Assembly: GCF_003614975.1 (NCBI RefSeq)
Contig: NZ_QZWI01000002.1
Coordinates: 248,001 to 312,000, forward strand
Length of the DNA: 64,000 nt
Reading direction: 5' to 3'
DNA from: Rahnella bruchi
GTDB lineage: Bacteria > Pseudomonadota > Gammaproteobacteria > Enterobacterales > Enterobacteriaceae
The notes beneath the pieces are model-generated. The model was not told the DNA's origin, ran no database searches, and worked only from the letters and a program-made list of their open reading frames with translations. Shown here piece after piece: positions 8,404 through 18,495 of this stretch. Position 1 is the stretch's first letter. The number at the start of each line of letters is the position of its first letter. The translations under genes and the position numbers were made by a program.

Positions 8404-8922
8404 ATGGTAGATAAACGCGATTCCTATACGAAAGAAGACCTCGTAGCTTCTGGCCGCAGTGAACTGTTCGGCGCTGGCGGCCCTCCATTACCATCAGGCA
8501 ATATGCTGATGATGGATCGCATCGTTAAGATGCAAGAAGATGGCGGCACCCATGGCAAAGGTTATGTTGAAGCTGAGTTAGATATCAATCCTGACCTATG
8601 GTTCTTTGGCTGTCACTTTATCGGTGATCCGGTGATGCCAGGCTGTCTGGGTCTGGACGCAATGTGGCAGTTAGTCGGTTTCTATCTTGGCTGGCTCGGT
8701 GGCGAAGGCAAAGGCCGCGCGCTGGGTGTGGGTGAAGTTAAATTCACCGGTCAGGTTCTTCCAACCGCAAAAGTGGTTACCTACCGCCTGAATTTCAAAC
8801 GTGTTATCAACCGTAAACTGATCATGGGCGTGGCCGATGGTGAAGTGCTGGTTGATGGTGTGGTGATTTATACCGCAACTGACCTGAAAGTCGGTTTGTT
8901 CAAAGACGCGGCTGCTTTCTAA
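8404..8922 (+). CDS. fabA: 3-hydroxydecanoyl-ACP dehydratase/isomerase FabA
   Basis: 172-residue FabA, which dehydrates 3-hydroxydecanoyl-ACP and isomerises trans-2- to cis-3-decenoyl-ACP, the branch point of anaerobic unsaturated fatty acid synthesis. It is a cytoplasmic hot-dog-fold homodimer. The active-site residues His71 ([13 protein letters not shown]) and Asp85 ([10 protein letters not shown]) are present, matching His70/Asp84 of E. coli counted without the initiator Met. Length equals E. coli. The paired FadR-like and FabR-like sites upstream (8330-8365) indicate the classical dual control by acyl-CoA and by unsaturated fatty-acid supply. A terminator follows the stop codon. Confidence 0.98.
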   Translation: MVDKRDSYTKEDLVASGRSELFGAGGPPLPSGNMLMMDRIVKMQEDGGTHGKGYVEAELDINPDLWFFGCHFIGDPVMPGCLGLDAMWQLVGFYLGWLGGEGKGRALGVGEVKFTGQVLPTAKVVTYRLNFKRVINRKLIMGVADGEVLVDGVVIYTATDLKVGLFKDAAAF

Positions 8923-8945
8923 GAAAGCGGATTGCTGAGTCTGAT

Positions 8946-8977
8946 AAAACGGTGAGTCTGATGGCTCGCCGTTTTTT
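8946..8977 (+). terminator. fabA intrinsic terminator
   Basis: Arms AAACGGTGAG and CTCGCCGTTT (one G-T wobble) close an 8-base loop and run into a T tract, 24 bp after the fabA stop codon. Confidence 0.85.
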
Positions 8978-9052
8978 ATGCGCAGTATTCAGCGCACATG
9001 ACAGTTTTTGACGAAGCGTGACACTTTTTAGCGCTGTATGATGACAGTTGCT

Positions 9053-9084
9053 ACAAACAAAAACCTCCGCGCGCAGCGGAGGTT
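9053..9084 (-). terminator. rmf intrinsic terminator
   Basis: On the minus strand AACCTCCGC, a 5-base loop and GCGGAGGTT are followed by TTTGTTTG, 27 bp after the rmf stop codon. Confidence 0.85.
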
Positions 9085-9110
9085 GTTCCTTATTCTGACA
9101 GGGGAGCCGC

Positions 9111-9278
9111 TTAAGCGGTTACAGCCCTGTCCTCCATGGCTTGTCGCCAACCCCCGAGCCAGTGTGATCGGGCATCTAACGATTGGTACGGACAAATCTC
9201 TTTAGAGCGTCCGCCAATACCTGCTTGATATCCACGTGATTGTGCCCGTTCCAGGCGATCGCGTTTTTGTCTCTTCAT
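9111..9278 (-). CDS. rmf: Ribosome modulation factor RMF
   Basis: 55-codon gene read directly from the minus strand: starts MKRQKRDRLERAQSRGYQAG and ends AMEDRAVTA with TAA at 9113-9111. It matches E. coli RMF (55 residues) in length, the basic N-terminus, the GRSKE-CPYQ segment and the WLGGWR motif. RMF binds the 30S subunit near the anti-Shine-Dalgarno region in stationary phase and dimerises 70S ribosomes into inactive 100S particles. It sits between fabA and pqiC, as in E. coli. The upstream 190 bp are AT-rich and would hold its ppGpp/CRP-responsive promoter; I could not place one with confidence. Confidence 0.96.
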   Translation of the reverse strand: MKRQKRDRLERAQSRGYQAGIGGRSKEICPYQSLDARSHWLGGWRQAMEDRAVTA

Positions 9279-9473
9279 GCCTTATATCCCTCATTATTCA
9301 GGTCAGGTGGAAAGAAAACAGTGGCCCGCTTCTGCGTCCACACCTAACAAATAGCTGCAATTGGCAGAGAGGTCAATGCGCAAAATTCACGCCAATGTCA
9401 TATTTGTGAGTTATATTATTCGATTGCGCGCAAGATAATCGTGCCGATAAAAACCTCATCTGGCTGATCGCCA

Positions 9474-9516
9474 TAAAAAAATCCCGGGGTCTGAAAACTA
9501 AGAAACCGGGATTTTT
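9474..9516 (-). terminator. Terminator after pqiC (bidirectional form)
   Basis: Arms AAATCCCGG and CCGGGATTT enclose a 20-base loop, with A and T runs on the two sides, so the element can work on both strands. It lies 40 bp past the pqiC stop codon. Confidence 0.8.
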
Positions 9517-9553
9517 TATGTTTTACTTAAAAAATATTAAGCTTAAAAAAACA

Positions 9554-10123
9554 TCATCTGATTTGTGAAGCTATCTGGCCCGCCTCTTGCTGCCATCCGG
9601 TAGCCAGCGTTTTAACCAGCGCATCGTAACCATCTTCGTTCTGTTTCAGGTTCAGCGTGAAATCACGCTGAAGCATCTGTCCGCTGCGGCTCAGTGTCCA
9701 GCTTCCGCTGATAACCACCGAGCCATCGTAGCGACCGTGGAATCCGGTCACATTGACGTTCAGCACGTCCTGGTCGTCTGCATTGACTGCCTGTGTGGAA
9801 ACCAGAGTCCCCGGCAAATCGCGGCGCAGGTAAGTTACCAGCGATTGCTGAAGTTGTTGATCCAGCGGACTGGCCCAGAGATTATTCTGGGTCAGCGTGT
9901 ACTGCACATCGTTGGTCTGATAAACCAGTCCGTTACCTGACAGATAATCCGCCACACTGACCCTTTCAACCCACAGATGGTGCTGCGATGTCATGCCAGA
10001 TGACATCGCGCTGCCCGTTGCCGGAGCGCTGTTGAGCACCGGCAACTGGTAGTAGGTTTTTTGATCACTGCTGCTACAGGCAGTCAGGAATAATGCTAAG
10101 ACGACAGGTATCCATTTCATCAT
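9554..10123 (-). CDS. pqiC: PqiC outer-membrane-anchored lipoprotein of the Pqi complex
   Basis: 189-residue lipoprotein: the N-terminal signal MMKWIPVVLALFLTAC ends in a lipobox with lipidated Cys16, followed by Ser-Ser-Ser. Residues about 20-185 match the ABC-type transport auxiliary lipoprotein family (YmbA/PqiC). In E. coli PqiC forms an octameric ring in the outer membrane that contacts the PqiB needle, bridging the periplasm for lipid transport. The start codon overlaps the pqiB stop by one base, showing translational coupling. The signal-peptide Asp rule at position +2 is not triggered, consistent with outer-membrane sorting. Confidence 0.95.
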   Translation of the reverse strand: MMKWIPVVLALFLTACSSSDQKTYYQLPVLNSAPATGSAMSSGMTSQHHLWVERVSVADYLSGNGLVYQTNDVQYTLTQNNLWASPLDQQLQQSLVTYLRRDLPGTLVSTQAVNADDQDVLNVNVTGFHGRYDGSVVISGSWTLSRSGQMLQRDFTLNLKQNEDGYDALVKTLATGWQQEAGQIASQIR

Positions 10124-11775
10124 TATTTGGCCTTCTTCGGCTGAGGATCATCTTGCCCTGGGGCGGCGAAAATCAGTGCATTACTTTTCTGGTTCAGCGT
10201 TTTCAGTACAGGTTGCAGTTCACGCAGGGTCTTATCCAGACTTTGCATGTCATTTACCATATGTCCGTAGGCCGGAGAACCTGGCTGGAAACCTTTCAGG
10301 CTGCGGTTAAGCTGAAGCAGAGTTTGCTGCATGTTCTGCGGCAGATCTTTCATTTCCTTGCTGGTAACGATCGCATTCAGGGAATCGATGGTTCTCTGCG
10401 TCGCTTTCATGGTCTTCTGACTTTCCGCCAGCGTGCTGGTGGCTTCACGCATCATCGGTTCGATCGGGAGGTTATTGATCTTATCGAGCGTGGTCATCAG
10501 TTTCTGTTGGATCTGCGCAAAACCGCCACTTACCGTAGGCAACAGTTTATGACCGGCAATTTCAAGAGGACCTTTCCACGGTTTCTCGTTTGGATAGAAG
10601 TCCAGATCGATATACATCGCACCCGTTAACAGATTGGCGGATTTCATCGAGGCCCTCAGGCCATGAGCGATACCGTCACGGATATGATCTTCGATATTGA
10701 AATTACTGCCCAGCAGTTGAGCAAAGCGATCAGGCTCTATGCGGATCAGCACCGGAATGCGGTAATCATCAGAAATCTGCTGCTTGAGGACGTTCAGCGG
10801 ATAAGGCACTTCAGCAACGGTACCCAGACGAATGCCGCGGAATTCAACCGGCGCGCCAGGTTGTAGCCCGCGAACAGAATCCGAGAAGAACATCACGTAA
10901 TCCATATGACGGGTATACAGCGATTCCTGAATACTTTTCTGATCGTCGAAAAGCCTGTAATCGTCGCCGTTTTTAGCAGCATCGCCTTGCGTCCAGCCAT
11001 TAGGAATATCGAAGCTGACGCCACCGCTGAATAACGTGGTCAGTGAGCCCATTTCCACACGCATACCGGCGGCCGACATATCGAAATTCACACCGCTGTC
11101 TTTCCAGAAGCGCACATTATCAGTGACCAGAGTGTCGTAAGGTGCACGGATAAAGAGCTGATATTTGATATTACGGGCTTTTGGATCAAAGTGGCTGGTT
11201 TCCACCGTACCGACCTGGAAGCCGCGGAACAGCACCGGATCGCCTGGGCTTAGCTGGCCAGAACGCTCACTTTCGAGGATCACGCGGATCCCTTTCGCAT
11301 CAGGCGATGCCAGTGGTGGCGAATCGTCCAATGTGTATTGTTCTTTTTCTTCGCCTTTGTTACCCGGCTGCAACTGAATATACGCCCCGGATAATAATGT
11401 GCTCAGGCCGGACACTCCTTCGCGACCGATTTGAGGTTTCACGACCCAGAATACGGAATCACCACGCAGCATTTTTTCCATGCCGGTGTTCAGACGGGCT
11501 TTGATGATAACCTGCTGCAAATTTTCACTGAGCGTAACAGATTCGACCTTACCGACATCAACGTTACGGCTTTTAATAGTGGTCTTCCCACCCTCAATAC
11601 CTTCAGCCGTGGTGGTGATTAATGTCACTTCCGGACCCTGATGGCTGTAGTGGTAGAACAGTATCCATGCGCCGATCAATGCCGTGACAATCGGCACAAT
11701 CCACACTGGCGACCAGCGTTTAATTTTTTCTACTTTGGCAGTTCCGTCTTGCTCTGCCATATTATTTCCCGCCAT
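10123..11775 (-). CDS. pqiB: PqiB MCE-domain lipid transport protein
   Basis: 550-residue MCE protein with one N-terminal membrane helix (about residues 23-45, WSPVWIVPIVTALIGAW) and three MCE domains (about 50-140, 165-235 and 285-390), followed by a long helical C-terminal part. In E. coli PqiB is a hexameric periplasm-spanning tube working with the PqiA membrane protein and the PqiC lipoprotein. The ATG at 11775 has AAGGAG seven bases upstream and overlaps the pqiA stop. A downstream ATG at 11760 would avoid the overlap but has no good ribosome site. The paraquat-inducible name comes from SoxRS control in E. coli; no SoxS box was identified here. Confidence 0.96.
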   Translation of the reverse strand: MAGNNMAEQDGTAKVEKIKRWSPVWIVPIVTALIGAWILFYHYSHQGPEVTLITTTAEGIEGGKTTIKSRNVDVGKVESVTLSENLQQVIIKARLNTGMEKMLRGDSVFWVVKPQIGREGVSGLSTLLSGAYIQLQPGNKGEEKEQYTLDDSPPLASPDAKGIRVILESERSGQLSPGDPVLFRGFQVGTVETSHFDPKARNIKYQLFIRAPYDTLVTDNVRFWKDSGVNFDMSAAGMRVEMGSLTTLFSGGVSFDIPNGWTQGDAAKNGDDYRLFDDQKSIQESLYTRHMDYVMFFSDSVRGLQPGAPVEFRGIRLGTVAEVPYPLNVLKQQISDDYRIPVLIRIEPDRFAQLLGSNFNIEDHIRDGIAHGLRASMKSANLLTGAMYIDLDFYPNEKPWKGPLEIAGHKLLPTVSGGFAQIQQKLMTTLDKINNLPIEPMMREATSTLAESQKTMKATQRTIDSLNAIVTSKEMKDLPQNMQQTLLQLNRSLKGFQPGSPAYGHMVNDMQSLDKTLRELQPVLKTLNQKSNALIFAAPGQDDPQPKKAK

Positions 11776-13063
11776 CTTGTGGCTCCTTTGCAGACTTCAT
11801 TACAGCGCGATCCCAAATGAGCCTTGGGTCAAACGTCATTGCAGCGAACATTGTGAGAATGACAACACTGGCAAAAAGCAGCGCGCCAATGTCCGGATAA
11901 ATACTCATCAGTTGCCCCATCCTTACCAGAGCCGAAAGCACCGCAATCACGAAAACGTCAATCATTGACCAGCGGCCAACGAATTCCACCACTTCGTAAA
12001 TTACGTGCAATCTTTCCCTGTCGATTTGCTTATTACTGTTTGCATCCCAGCAAAGCCAGCCAATCGCAATCATTTTCAGCGTCGGCACCATGATACTGGC
12101 TATCAGAATCACCATGGCAACGGGATAAGAACCTTCACTCCAAAGCAACACAACGCCAGCCATGATGGTGGATGGCATCGGCGAACCCAACACCTGAGTT
12201 ATCATGATTGGCATCAGATTCGCGGGGATATACAAGAATATAGACGTAATGAGCAGTGCCATCGTCCATTGCAAACTGTTTTTGCGGCGTGCATAGCCGG
12301 AAGTCTCACAACGCCCGCACGTTTTCTGATCGACTGGCAAAATCGCCATACAGCAATGGCAGGAACGTAACCCCTGCGACAAGCCACTCTCACCGACACG
12401 GAGCGGTCTTTCCAGTTTCGGCGCGGGGGCAACCTGCTGCCAGATCCAGTAGCGGTCAGTACATTGAAAAGCCCTGAGCTGTAAAATACAAAACAGCACA
12501 AAAGGATAGAAACTGGTGCCAACGCCAACATCACCATATGCCATCAGCTTGACGAAACTGACCAGCACACCCGCCAGGAAAATCTCGACCATGCACCAGG
12601 CTTTCAGGCGAAAATACGTACGGGCGATACTGATTTGCCAGTGACTGGGCATTGATGTGCCCTGACATAGAATGATGATGGACAGCATGCAGATTGCAGG
12701 CATCAGCTGAACCAGAATCATAAATAGTGACGCCATACTGGCGTAATCGTCAGAGACTAAAACCTGGGGAATTTGAATCAGCGTGACTTCACTGCCGAGA
12801 CCGGCAACTTTCATGTTCACGAAAGGGAAAAGATTAGACAACAGCAACATGAATAATGCGCTGACAGCATAGGCAATAGGTCGGCGACGCGGCTCTTTCC
12901 AACGCGACGTCAATGTCGTGTGGCAGCGCGGGCATTTTGCTTTTTGCCCGACAGCAATCTCAGGGATTGCCACCAGCAAATCGCATTGGGGACATAAAAT
13001 GTGCGGATCGTGGACATGAGAACACACAAGCCAACTCCTCAATTGCGGAACGTGCAATAGCAT
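11762..13063 (-). CDS. pqiA: PqiA inner-membrane protein of the Pqi complex
   Basis: About 433-residue integral membrane protein with two related PqiA domains. Each begins with a paired-Cys zinc-ribbon-like motif (CPQCDLLV...CPRCHTTL and CHCCMAIL...CGRCETSG) and continues with four hydrophobic helices (LLSNLFPFVNMKVAG; LYIPANLMPIMIT). It is the inner-membrane partner of PqiB. The frame is open upstream into the end of uup; the ATG at 13063 is preferred because it follows the uup stop and gives a length near that of E. coli PqiA (417). Its ribosome site is weak, so the exact start is uncertain. Co-transcribed with pqiB and pqiC. Confidence 0.93.
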   Translation of the reverse strand: MLLHVPQLRSWLVCSHVHDPHILCPQCDLLVAIPEIAVGQKAKCPRCHTTLTSRWKEPRRRPIAYAVSALFMLLLSNLFPFVNMKVAGLGSEVTLIQIPQVLVSDDYASMASLFMILVQLMPAICMLSIIILCQGTSMPSHWQISIARTYFRLKAWCMVEIFLAGVLVSFVKLMAYGDVGVGTSFYPFVLFCILQLRAFQCTDRYWIWQQVAPAPKLERPLRVGESGLSQGLRSCHCCMAILPVDQKTCGRCETSGYARRKNSLQWTMALLITSIFLYIPANLMPIMITQVLGSPMPSTIMAGVVLLWSEGSYPVAMVILIASIMVPTLKMIAIGWLCWDANSNKQIDRERLHVIYEVVEFVGRWSMIDVFVIAVLSALVRMGQLMSIYPDIGALLFASVVILTMFAAMTFDPRLIWDRAVMKSAKEPQDGGK

Positions 13064-13110
13064 GTGCCGCAGGAACAATCCTTCATTCCGCGGCACATGA
13101 CGGGGCAGTG

Positions 13111-15015
13111 TTAGCCGTTTTTCTGCGCTTCCAGCGCTTCCCAACGTTCAAACGCCTGCTCTAACTCCTGCTCTGCAGCAGCAAGAGCGGTGATAACCTG
13201 CTGAGTTTCTTCATGAGGAAGTGTGAAGAAATTCGCATCACTCATTTGCTTTTGCAAAGCTTCAATTTTTTCTTCCAGTGAGCTGATTTGCGCAGGCAAT
13301 TGTTCCAGCTCACGTTGTTGATTATAGCTGAGCTTATTCGCTGTGCGTTTGGCCGGTTCTGCTTTTGGTTGTGCAGCCGGTTTATCTTCCACGACCGCAG
13401 TCTGGCGGATTGGCCGCTGATTACGGCGCTGATGCTGCGCATCATGGTAACCGCCCACATAGCTGTTGATTACGCCGTTGCCTTCGTAAATCCAGCATTC
13501 AGTAGCTGAATTATCAACAAATTCACGGTCATGGCTCACCAACATCACGGTACCCTGATAGCTGTCGATCATCTCTTCCAGCAGCTCAAGCGTTTCCACA
13601 TCCAGGTCGTTGGTTGGTTCATCGAGGATCAGCAGGTTGCTTGGTCGCAGGAACAGTTTTGCCAGCAGCAGGCGGTTACGTTCCCCGCCAGACAGTGCTT
13701 TGACTGGTGTCATTGCACGTTTTGGATGGAACAGGAAGTCCTGCAGGTAGCCCAGCACGTGACGGGCACGGCCGTTAACCATCACTTCCTGTTTACCTTC
13801 TGCCAGGTTATCCATCACAGTACGTTCAGGATCCAGCTCGGCACGGTGCTGGTCGAAGTAAGCGACTTCCAGCTTGGTACCGCAGTGAACCCGACCACTG
13901 TCTGCCTGAATCTGACTTAACATCAGTTTCAGTAACGTCGTTTTGCCACAACCGTTCGGGCCAATCAGCGCAATTTTGTCGCCGCGCATAACCTGCGAGG
14001 AGAAATTGCTGACCAGTTGTTTACCCGCAATGCTGTAGTAGACGTCTTCCATTTCAAAGACAATCTTGCCGGAGCTTGAGGCTTCAACCACCTGCATTTT
14101 GGCAGTGCCCATCACTTCGCGGCGATCGGAACGTTCTTTACGCAAGGCTTTCAGGGCGCGTACGCGGCCTTCGTTACGGGTACGACGGGCTTTAATACCC
14201 TGACGGATCCACACTTCTTCCTGCGCCAGTTTTTTGTCGAACTCAGCATTTTGCAGTTCTTCAACGCGCAGCGCTTCTTCTTTCGCCAGCAGATACTCTT
14301 CGTAATTGCCCGGATAAGAAACCAGTTTGCCGCGGTCGAGGTCAACAATACGGGTGGCCATATTGCGGATGAAAGAACGGTCATGCGAAATGAAGATAAT
14401 GCTGCCCTGGAACTCTTTCAGGAAATCTTCCAGCCACGCGATACTTTCGATATCCAGGTGGTTCGTCGGTTCATCAAGCAGCAGAATGTGCGGCGCGCTG
14501 ACCAGCGCACGGCCCAGCGCGGCTTTACGCAACCAGCCACCGGACAGAGATTTCAGTTCGGTATCGGCATCCAGACCCAGCTTCAGCAGCACTTCGTTAA
14601 TACGGCTGTCGAGTTGCCATAGACCCTGGTGATCAAGAATTTCCATCACCTGCGCCAGTTTGTTCATATTCTTTTCGCTCGGATCGGTTTCGACCAGATG
14701 CGAAATAGCGTGATACGCCTTCAGATGTTCTGCCTGCTCGAACACGCCTTCAGAAACGAAATCAAACACCGTGCCTTCAACATTACGCGGCGGATCTTGT
14801 TGCAGACGTGCCACAATCAAATCCTGCTCGTACACGATGCGACCGTCATCCAGCGGCACTTCGCGGTTCAGGATTTTCATCAGCGTCGATTTACCGGCGC
14901 CGTTACGGCCAACCAGACAGACGCGCTCATTCGGCTCGATGTGTAATTCGGTGTTATCCAACAGCGGCGAGTCACTGAATGACAGCCAGGCACCTGACAT
15001 ACTAATTAACGACAT
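13111..15015 (-). CDS. uup: ABC-F ATPase Uup
   Basis: 634-residue soluble ABC-F protein with two ATPase domains. Domain 1 has Walker A GRNGAGKST (36-44), signature LSGGW and Walker B LLLDEPTNHLD. Domain 2 has GPNGCGKTT, LSGGERNRL and LILDEPTNDLD. A charged linker (KARRTRNEGRVRALKALRKE) separates them and a C-terminal coiled coil (about residues 560-632) binds DNA in E. coli. Uup mutants raise precise transposon excision, and the protein affects ribosomes and branched DNA. No membrane segments, so it is not a transporter. It starts 5 bp after rlmKL, suggesting one operon with rlmKL and possibly pqiABC. Confidence 0.97.
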   Translation of the reverse strand: MSLISMSGAWLSFSDSPLLDNTELHIEPNERVCLVGRNGAGKSTLMKILNREVPLDDGRIVYEQDLIVARLQQDPPRNVEGTVFDFVSEGVFEQAEHLKAYHAISHLVETDPSEKNMNKLAQVMEILDHQGLWQLDSRINEVLLKLGLDADTELKSLSGGWLRKAALGRALVSAPHILLLDEPTNHLDIESIAWLEDFLKEFQGSIIFISHDRSFIRNMATRIVDLDRGKLVSYPGNYEEYLLAKEEALRVEELQNAEFDKKLAQEEVWIRQGIKARRTRNEGRVRALKALRKERSDRREVMGTAKMQVVEASSSGKIVFEMEDVYYSIAGKQLVSNFSSQVMRGDKIALIGPNGCGKTTLLKLMLSQIQADSGRVHCGTKLEVAYFDQHRAELDPERTVMDNLAEGKQEVMVNGRARHVLGYLQDFLFHPKRAMTPVKALSGGERNRLLLAKLFLRPSNLLILDEPTNDLDVETLELLEEMIDSYQGTVMLVSHDREFVDNSATECWIYEGNGVINSYVGGYHDAQHQRRNQRPIRQTAVVEDKPAAQPKAEPAKRTANKLSYNQQRELEQLPAQISSLEEKIEALQKQMSDANFFTLPHEETQQVITALAAAEQELEQAFERWEALEAQKNG

Positions 15016-15020
15016 AAACT

Positions 15021-17141
15021 TTATTTTTCCTCGCCGGCATGGGACAGCAGCCAGCAGTTATGAATCTGACGATTACGGGCGAAATCCTGTGACAGGGTTT
15101 GGCTGGTGATTTCTTTCGCGCTCAGTCCCAGCTTACTCAATCCTTCGAGATCCATCTGGAAACCGCGCTTGTTATTGGAAAACATAATGGTGCCGTTACG
15201 ACGTAAAATGCGTTTCAGATCTTTCATCAAAGCCAGATGATCACGCTGTACGTCAAAACTTTCGGCCATACGTTTTGAGTTGGAGAACGTCGGCGGATCG
15301 ATAAAGATCACATCGAACTGTTCGTCGCACATCCCCAGATACGACAGGCAATCCGCCTGGATCAGGCGATGCTGGCGGCCGGTCAGACCGTTAGCACGCA
15401 GGTTCTTTTCTGCCCATTCCAGATATGTACGGGACATATCTACTGTAGTGGTGCTGCGCGCGCCGCCCAGACCTGCATGAACACTGGCGGTGCCGGTGTA
15501 TGCAAACAGGTTGAGGAAGTCTTTACCCTTGCTCATTTCACCGAGCATTTTGCGGGCGATACGGTGGTCAAGGAACAAACCGGTATCAAGATAATCCGTC
15601 AGGTTAACCCACAGTTTAGCGTTGAATTCCTCAACCAGCAGGAACTCACCTTTCTGAGCCAGTTTCTCATACTGACTGGTGCCCTTCTGGCGCTCACGGG
15701 TTTTCAGGATCAGCTGGCTGGATGAAATATCCAGCACAGACATGGTGGCGTTTATCACGTCAAACAAGCGCTGACGGGCTTTTTGTGCATCGACGGTTTT
15801 TGGCGGCGCATATTCCTGCACCACTACTTTGCTGCCGTAGCGATCAACCGCGACATTGTAATCGGGCAAATCGGCGTCATACAGGCGATAACATTCAATG
15901 CCCTGCTGTTTGGCCCATTTTTCCAGTTTTTTGACATTCTTACGCAGGCGGTTAGCGTAATCATCCGCCAGTTGCGCACCGGCAGCACCGGTCGGGTTTT
16001 CTGCCAGCTGATAGTTTTTCTGCACACATTCCAGCGGGCCGTTCTTGGCTTTGAACTGGCGCTCAGCGCGCAGTTGCAGACAGCTCAGCAATTCAGGTGA
16101 TGCACTGAAAAGCGACAGCTGCCAGCCGCCAAATTTGGTCTTCATGATGCGGCCAAGCATATTGTGCAGCGCAATCAGAGCCGGTTCGCTTTCCAGACGT
16201 TCACCGTATGGCGGGTTGCTGATAACCGTACCCACCGGGCCTTCCGGCAGCGGATTCACCAGTTTACCGACTTCTGCGGCTTCGAAACTAATCAGCTCCG
16301 CCACACCGGCGCGACGGGCGTTTGCACGCGCCATCTCAATCACGCGACGATCGATATCAGAACCGAAGAAACGGGAAGTGGTTTCCTGCACCGCACGGCG
16401 GGTACGAACCTGTGCTTCTGCGGTCAGTTCGCGCCAGAGTTCAGCATCAAATTTGTTCCAGCCGGTAAAGCCCCAGTGCTGGCGATGTAATCCCGGTGCG
16501 CGATCGGCAGCGATCATTGCCGCTTCAATCAGCAAAGTACCGGAACCACACATCGGATCGACCATCGGCGTGCCTGCCTGCCAGCCGGAACGCATAACAA
16601 TCGCCGCCGCCAGGTTTTCTTTCAGCGGCGCCTGACCGGTCAGATCACGATAGCCACGCTGATGCAGGCCTTCGCCGCTCAGATCCAGCGCGACGCTGGC
16701 GGTATCACGTTGCAGGAAGACGTTTACACGAATATCGGGCTGCTGTTTCGCCACATTCGGACGTTCATCCATTTTGCGGGTAAAGCTGTCGACGATGGCG
16801 TCTTTCACTTTCAGCGCGCCGTACTGGCTGTTACGGATTTCGTCATTCAGGCCGCTGAAATGCACGGCGAAGGTTTTTTCAACGCCAAATACGGATGGCC
16901 AGTCAATCGCCATCACGCCAAGATAAAGATCCAGATCGCTGTGAACTTTAAATTCGTTCAGCGGCAACAGGATGCGCGAAGCCAGGCGGCTCCACAATAA
17001 GCTACGGTACAGCAGGCGATCGTCACCTTCAAAATGCACCCCTCCCTGCACAACTTTGCAGGCTTGCGCGCCCAGCGTTTCCAGTTCGCTTTTTAACAGT
17101 TCTTCCAGTCCACGCGCCGTGCTGGCAAACAAAGAGTTCAT
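15021..17141 (-). CDS. rlmL: Bifunctional 23S rRNA methyltransferase RlmKL
   Basis: 706-residue fusion of two SAM-dependent methyltransferases. The N-terminal half has a THUMP RNA-binding domain (about 43-155), SAM motif [16 protein letters not shown] (from 194) and catalytic NPPY (308-311), making m2G2445 in 23S rRNA (RlmL). The C-terminal half has a PUA-like linker, SAM motif [16 protein letters not shown] and the motif [12 protein letters not shown], making m7G2069 (RlmK). Enzyme specificities come from E. coli knowledge. Full length relative to E. coli (702). It diverges from ycbX across about 110 bp. Confidence 0.97.
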   Translation of the reverse strand: MNSLFASTARGLEELLKSELETLGAQACKVVQGGVHFEGDDRLLYRSLLWSRLASRILLPLNEFKVHSDLDLYLGVMAIDWPSVFGVEKTFAVHFSGLNDEIRNSQYGALKVKDAIVDSFTRKMDERPNVAKQQPDIRVNVFLQRDTASVALDLSGEGLHQRGYRDLTGQAPLKENLAAAIVMRSGWQAGTPMVDPMCGSGTLLIEAAMIAADRAPGLHRQHWGFTGWNKFDAELWRELTAEAQVRTRRAVQETTSRFFGSDIDRRVIEMARANARRAGVAELISFEAAEVGKLVNPLPEGPVGTVISNPPYGERLESEPALIALHNMLGRIMKTKFGGWQLSLFSASPELLSCLQLRAERQFKAKNGPLECVQKNYQLAENPTGAAGAQLADDYANRLRKNVKKLEKWAKQQGIECYRLYDADLPDYNVAVDRYGSKVVVQEYAPPKTVDAQKARQRLFDVINATMSVLDISSSQLILKTRERQKGTSQYEKLAQKGEFLLVEEFNAKLWVNLTDYLDTGLFLDHRIARKMLGEMSKGKDFLNLFAYTGTASVHAGLGGARSTTTVDMSRTYLEWAEKNLRANGLTGRQHRLIQADCLSYLGMCDEQFDVIFIDPPTFSNSKRMAESFDVQRDHLALMKDLKRILRRNGTIMFSNNKRGFQMDLEGLSKLGLSAKEITSQTLSQDFARNRQIHNCWLLSHAGEEK

Positions 17142-17251
17142 ATCGACATATCACCAAAAATAAAATTGTTGCGCATTATAGCTAATCCCCGCCGCTTGTC
17201 ATAAAGTCTCTGGTTCTTCTTAAGACTTTATCCTCTGAGAGGCAGTGTTCA

Positions 17252-18355
17252 GTGCCCATTCTTTCACGTTTATTTGTTCATCCGGTTAAATCAATGCGTG
17301 GCCTGCAGGTTTCTCACTCGCTGGTCACACCTACAGGTCTGGCGTTCGATCGTCAGTTCATGATTACCGATCCGCAAGGCATGTTTATTACTGCCCGTCA
17401 GTATCCGAATCTGGTCCTGTTAACTCCGATTTTATTACCTGATGGCCTGATGATCTCAGCCCCGGAAGGCGAGAATATCAGCGTCAAATTCCGCGATTTC
17501 GCCAGTGATAACGCACCGACAGAAGTCTGGGGGAATCAGTTTACCTCACTCATCGCGCCGGAACCGGTAAATCGCTGGTTAAGTGTGTATTTAAAACGCG
17601 ATGTGCAGCTGCGTTGGGTGGGTGAAGAGCCGACTCGCCGGGTGAAAAAATATCCGGAAGTGCCGTTGTCTTTCGCCGACGGGTTCCCGTATCTGTTGAT
17701 CAACGAAGCGTCGATGCAGGATTTGCAACGCCGTTGTCCGGGCGGCGTCAGGGTTGAGCAGTTCCGGCCCAATATTGTGGTCAGCGGCGCGGACGCTTAC
17801 GCAGAAGACAGCTGGCAGACCATCCGCATCGGGGAAGTCATTTTCGATCTGGTGAAACCCTGCAGTCGCTGCATTTTCACTACGGTCAGCATTGAAAAAG
17901 GCCGCAAGCATCCGGGTGGCGAACCACTGAAAACCTTGCAGAGTTATCGAACTGCCAGCGATGGCGACGTCGATTTCGGTCAGAATATGATTGCCCGCAA
18001 CAGCGGCGTTATCCGCGCCGGCGACGGCGTTCAGGTGCTGGCGACCAAACCACCCCGCCCTTACAGCGCAGGTGAAGTGGTCGAAAATGTCGAAGCGCCA
18101 AAGAACACCGCTCAGGAAGTCCGCATTAATTATCAGGGCACGGAGTTTACCGGCAACAATCAGCAGATTTTGCTCGAACAACTGGAGTTGCAGGGATTAC
18201 GTATCCCCTATTCCTGCCGTGCGGGAATTTGCGGTGCCTGTAAAATGACATTAAAAGAAGGGAACGTCGCGCCACTAAAAGAAAGCGCAGTGGGCAAAGA
18301 CGGAACGATTTTGTCGTGCAGTTGTATTCCAGCAACGGATATCGTACTCGGTTAA
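17252..18355 (+). CDS. ycbX: YcbX: MOSC-domain N-hydroxylated base-analogue reductase with ferredoxin domain
   Basis: 367-residue protein: MOSC N-terminal beta-barrel domain (about 1-90), MOSC domain (about 110-265) with the conserved Cys pair KPCSRC that can ligate the molybdenum cofactor, and a C-terminal plant-type 2Fe-2S ferredoxin domain (about 285-367) with [10 protein letters not shown] and a later CSC. In E. coli YcbX detoxifies 6-hydroxylaminopurine and related N-hydroxylated compounds with electrons from CysJ. The start is GTG at 17252 with GAGAGG upstream at 17237-17242. It diverges from rlmKL and is followed by an ERIC-like repeat. Confidence 0.94.
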   Translation: MPILSRLFVHPVKSMRGLQVSHSLVTPTGLAFDRQFMITDPQGMFITARQYPNLVLLTPILLPDGLMISAPEGENISVKFRDFASDNAPTEVWGNQFTSLIAPEPVNRWLSVYLKRDVQLRWVGEEPTRRVKKYPEVPLSFADGFPYLLINEASMQDLQRRCPGGVRVEQFRPNIVVSGADAYAEDSWQTIRIGEVIFDLVKPCSRCIFTTVSIEKGRKHPGGEPLKTLQSYRTASDGDVDFGQNMIARNSGVIRAGDGVQVLATKPPRPYSAGEVVENVEAPKNTAQEVRINYQGTEFTGNNQQILLEQLELQGLRIPYSCRAGICGACKMTLKEGNVAPLKESAVGKDGTILSCSCIPATDIVLG

Positions 18356-18377
18356 AGAAAGCTTCCGACAGTTACCC

Positions 18378-18493
18378 AATAATTCAAGTGGCAGGATGGC
18401 GACAAGAGATGGGATCCCGATGAGCTTACACAGGTAAGTGATTCGGGGGACTAAGCGCAGCCAACGCAGGTGCAACGTGAAGTAAGAAGAGTA
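18378..18493. repeat. ERIC-like imperfect palindromic repeat
   Basis: About 115 bp of imperfect palindrome with ERIC/IRU hallmarks: the central GAGCTTACACAGGTAAGTGA, then GCAGCCAACGCA, and complementary ends (TTCAAGTGGCA at 18383-18393 against TGCAACGTGAA at 18471-18481). Such elements are non-coding and scattered between genes in Enterobacterales. This copy lies between ycbX and zapC and would fold into a long hairpin in either transcript. I saw no second copy in the window. Confidence 0.8.
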
Positions 18494-18495
18494 AT

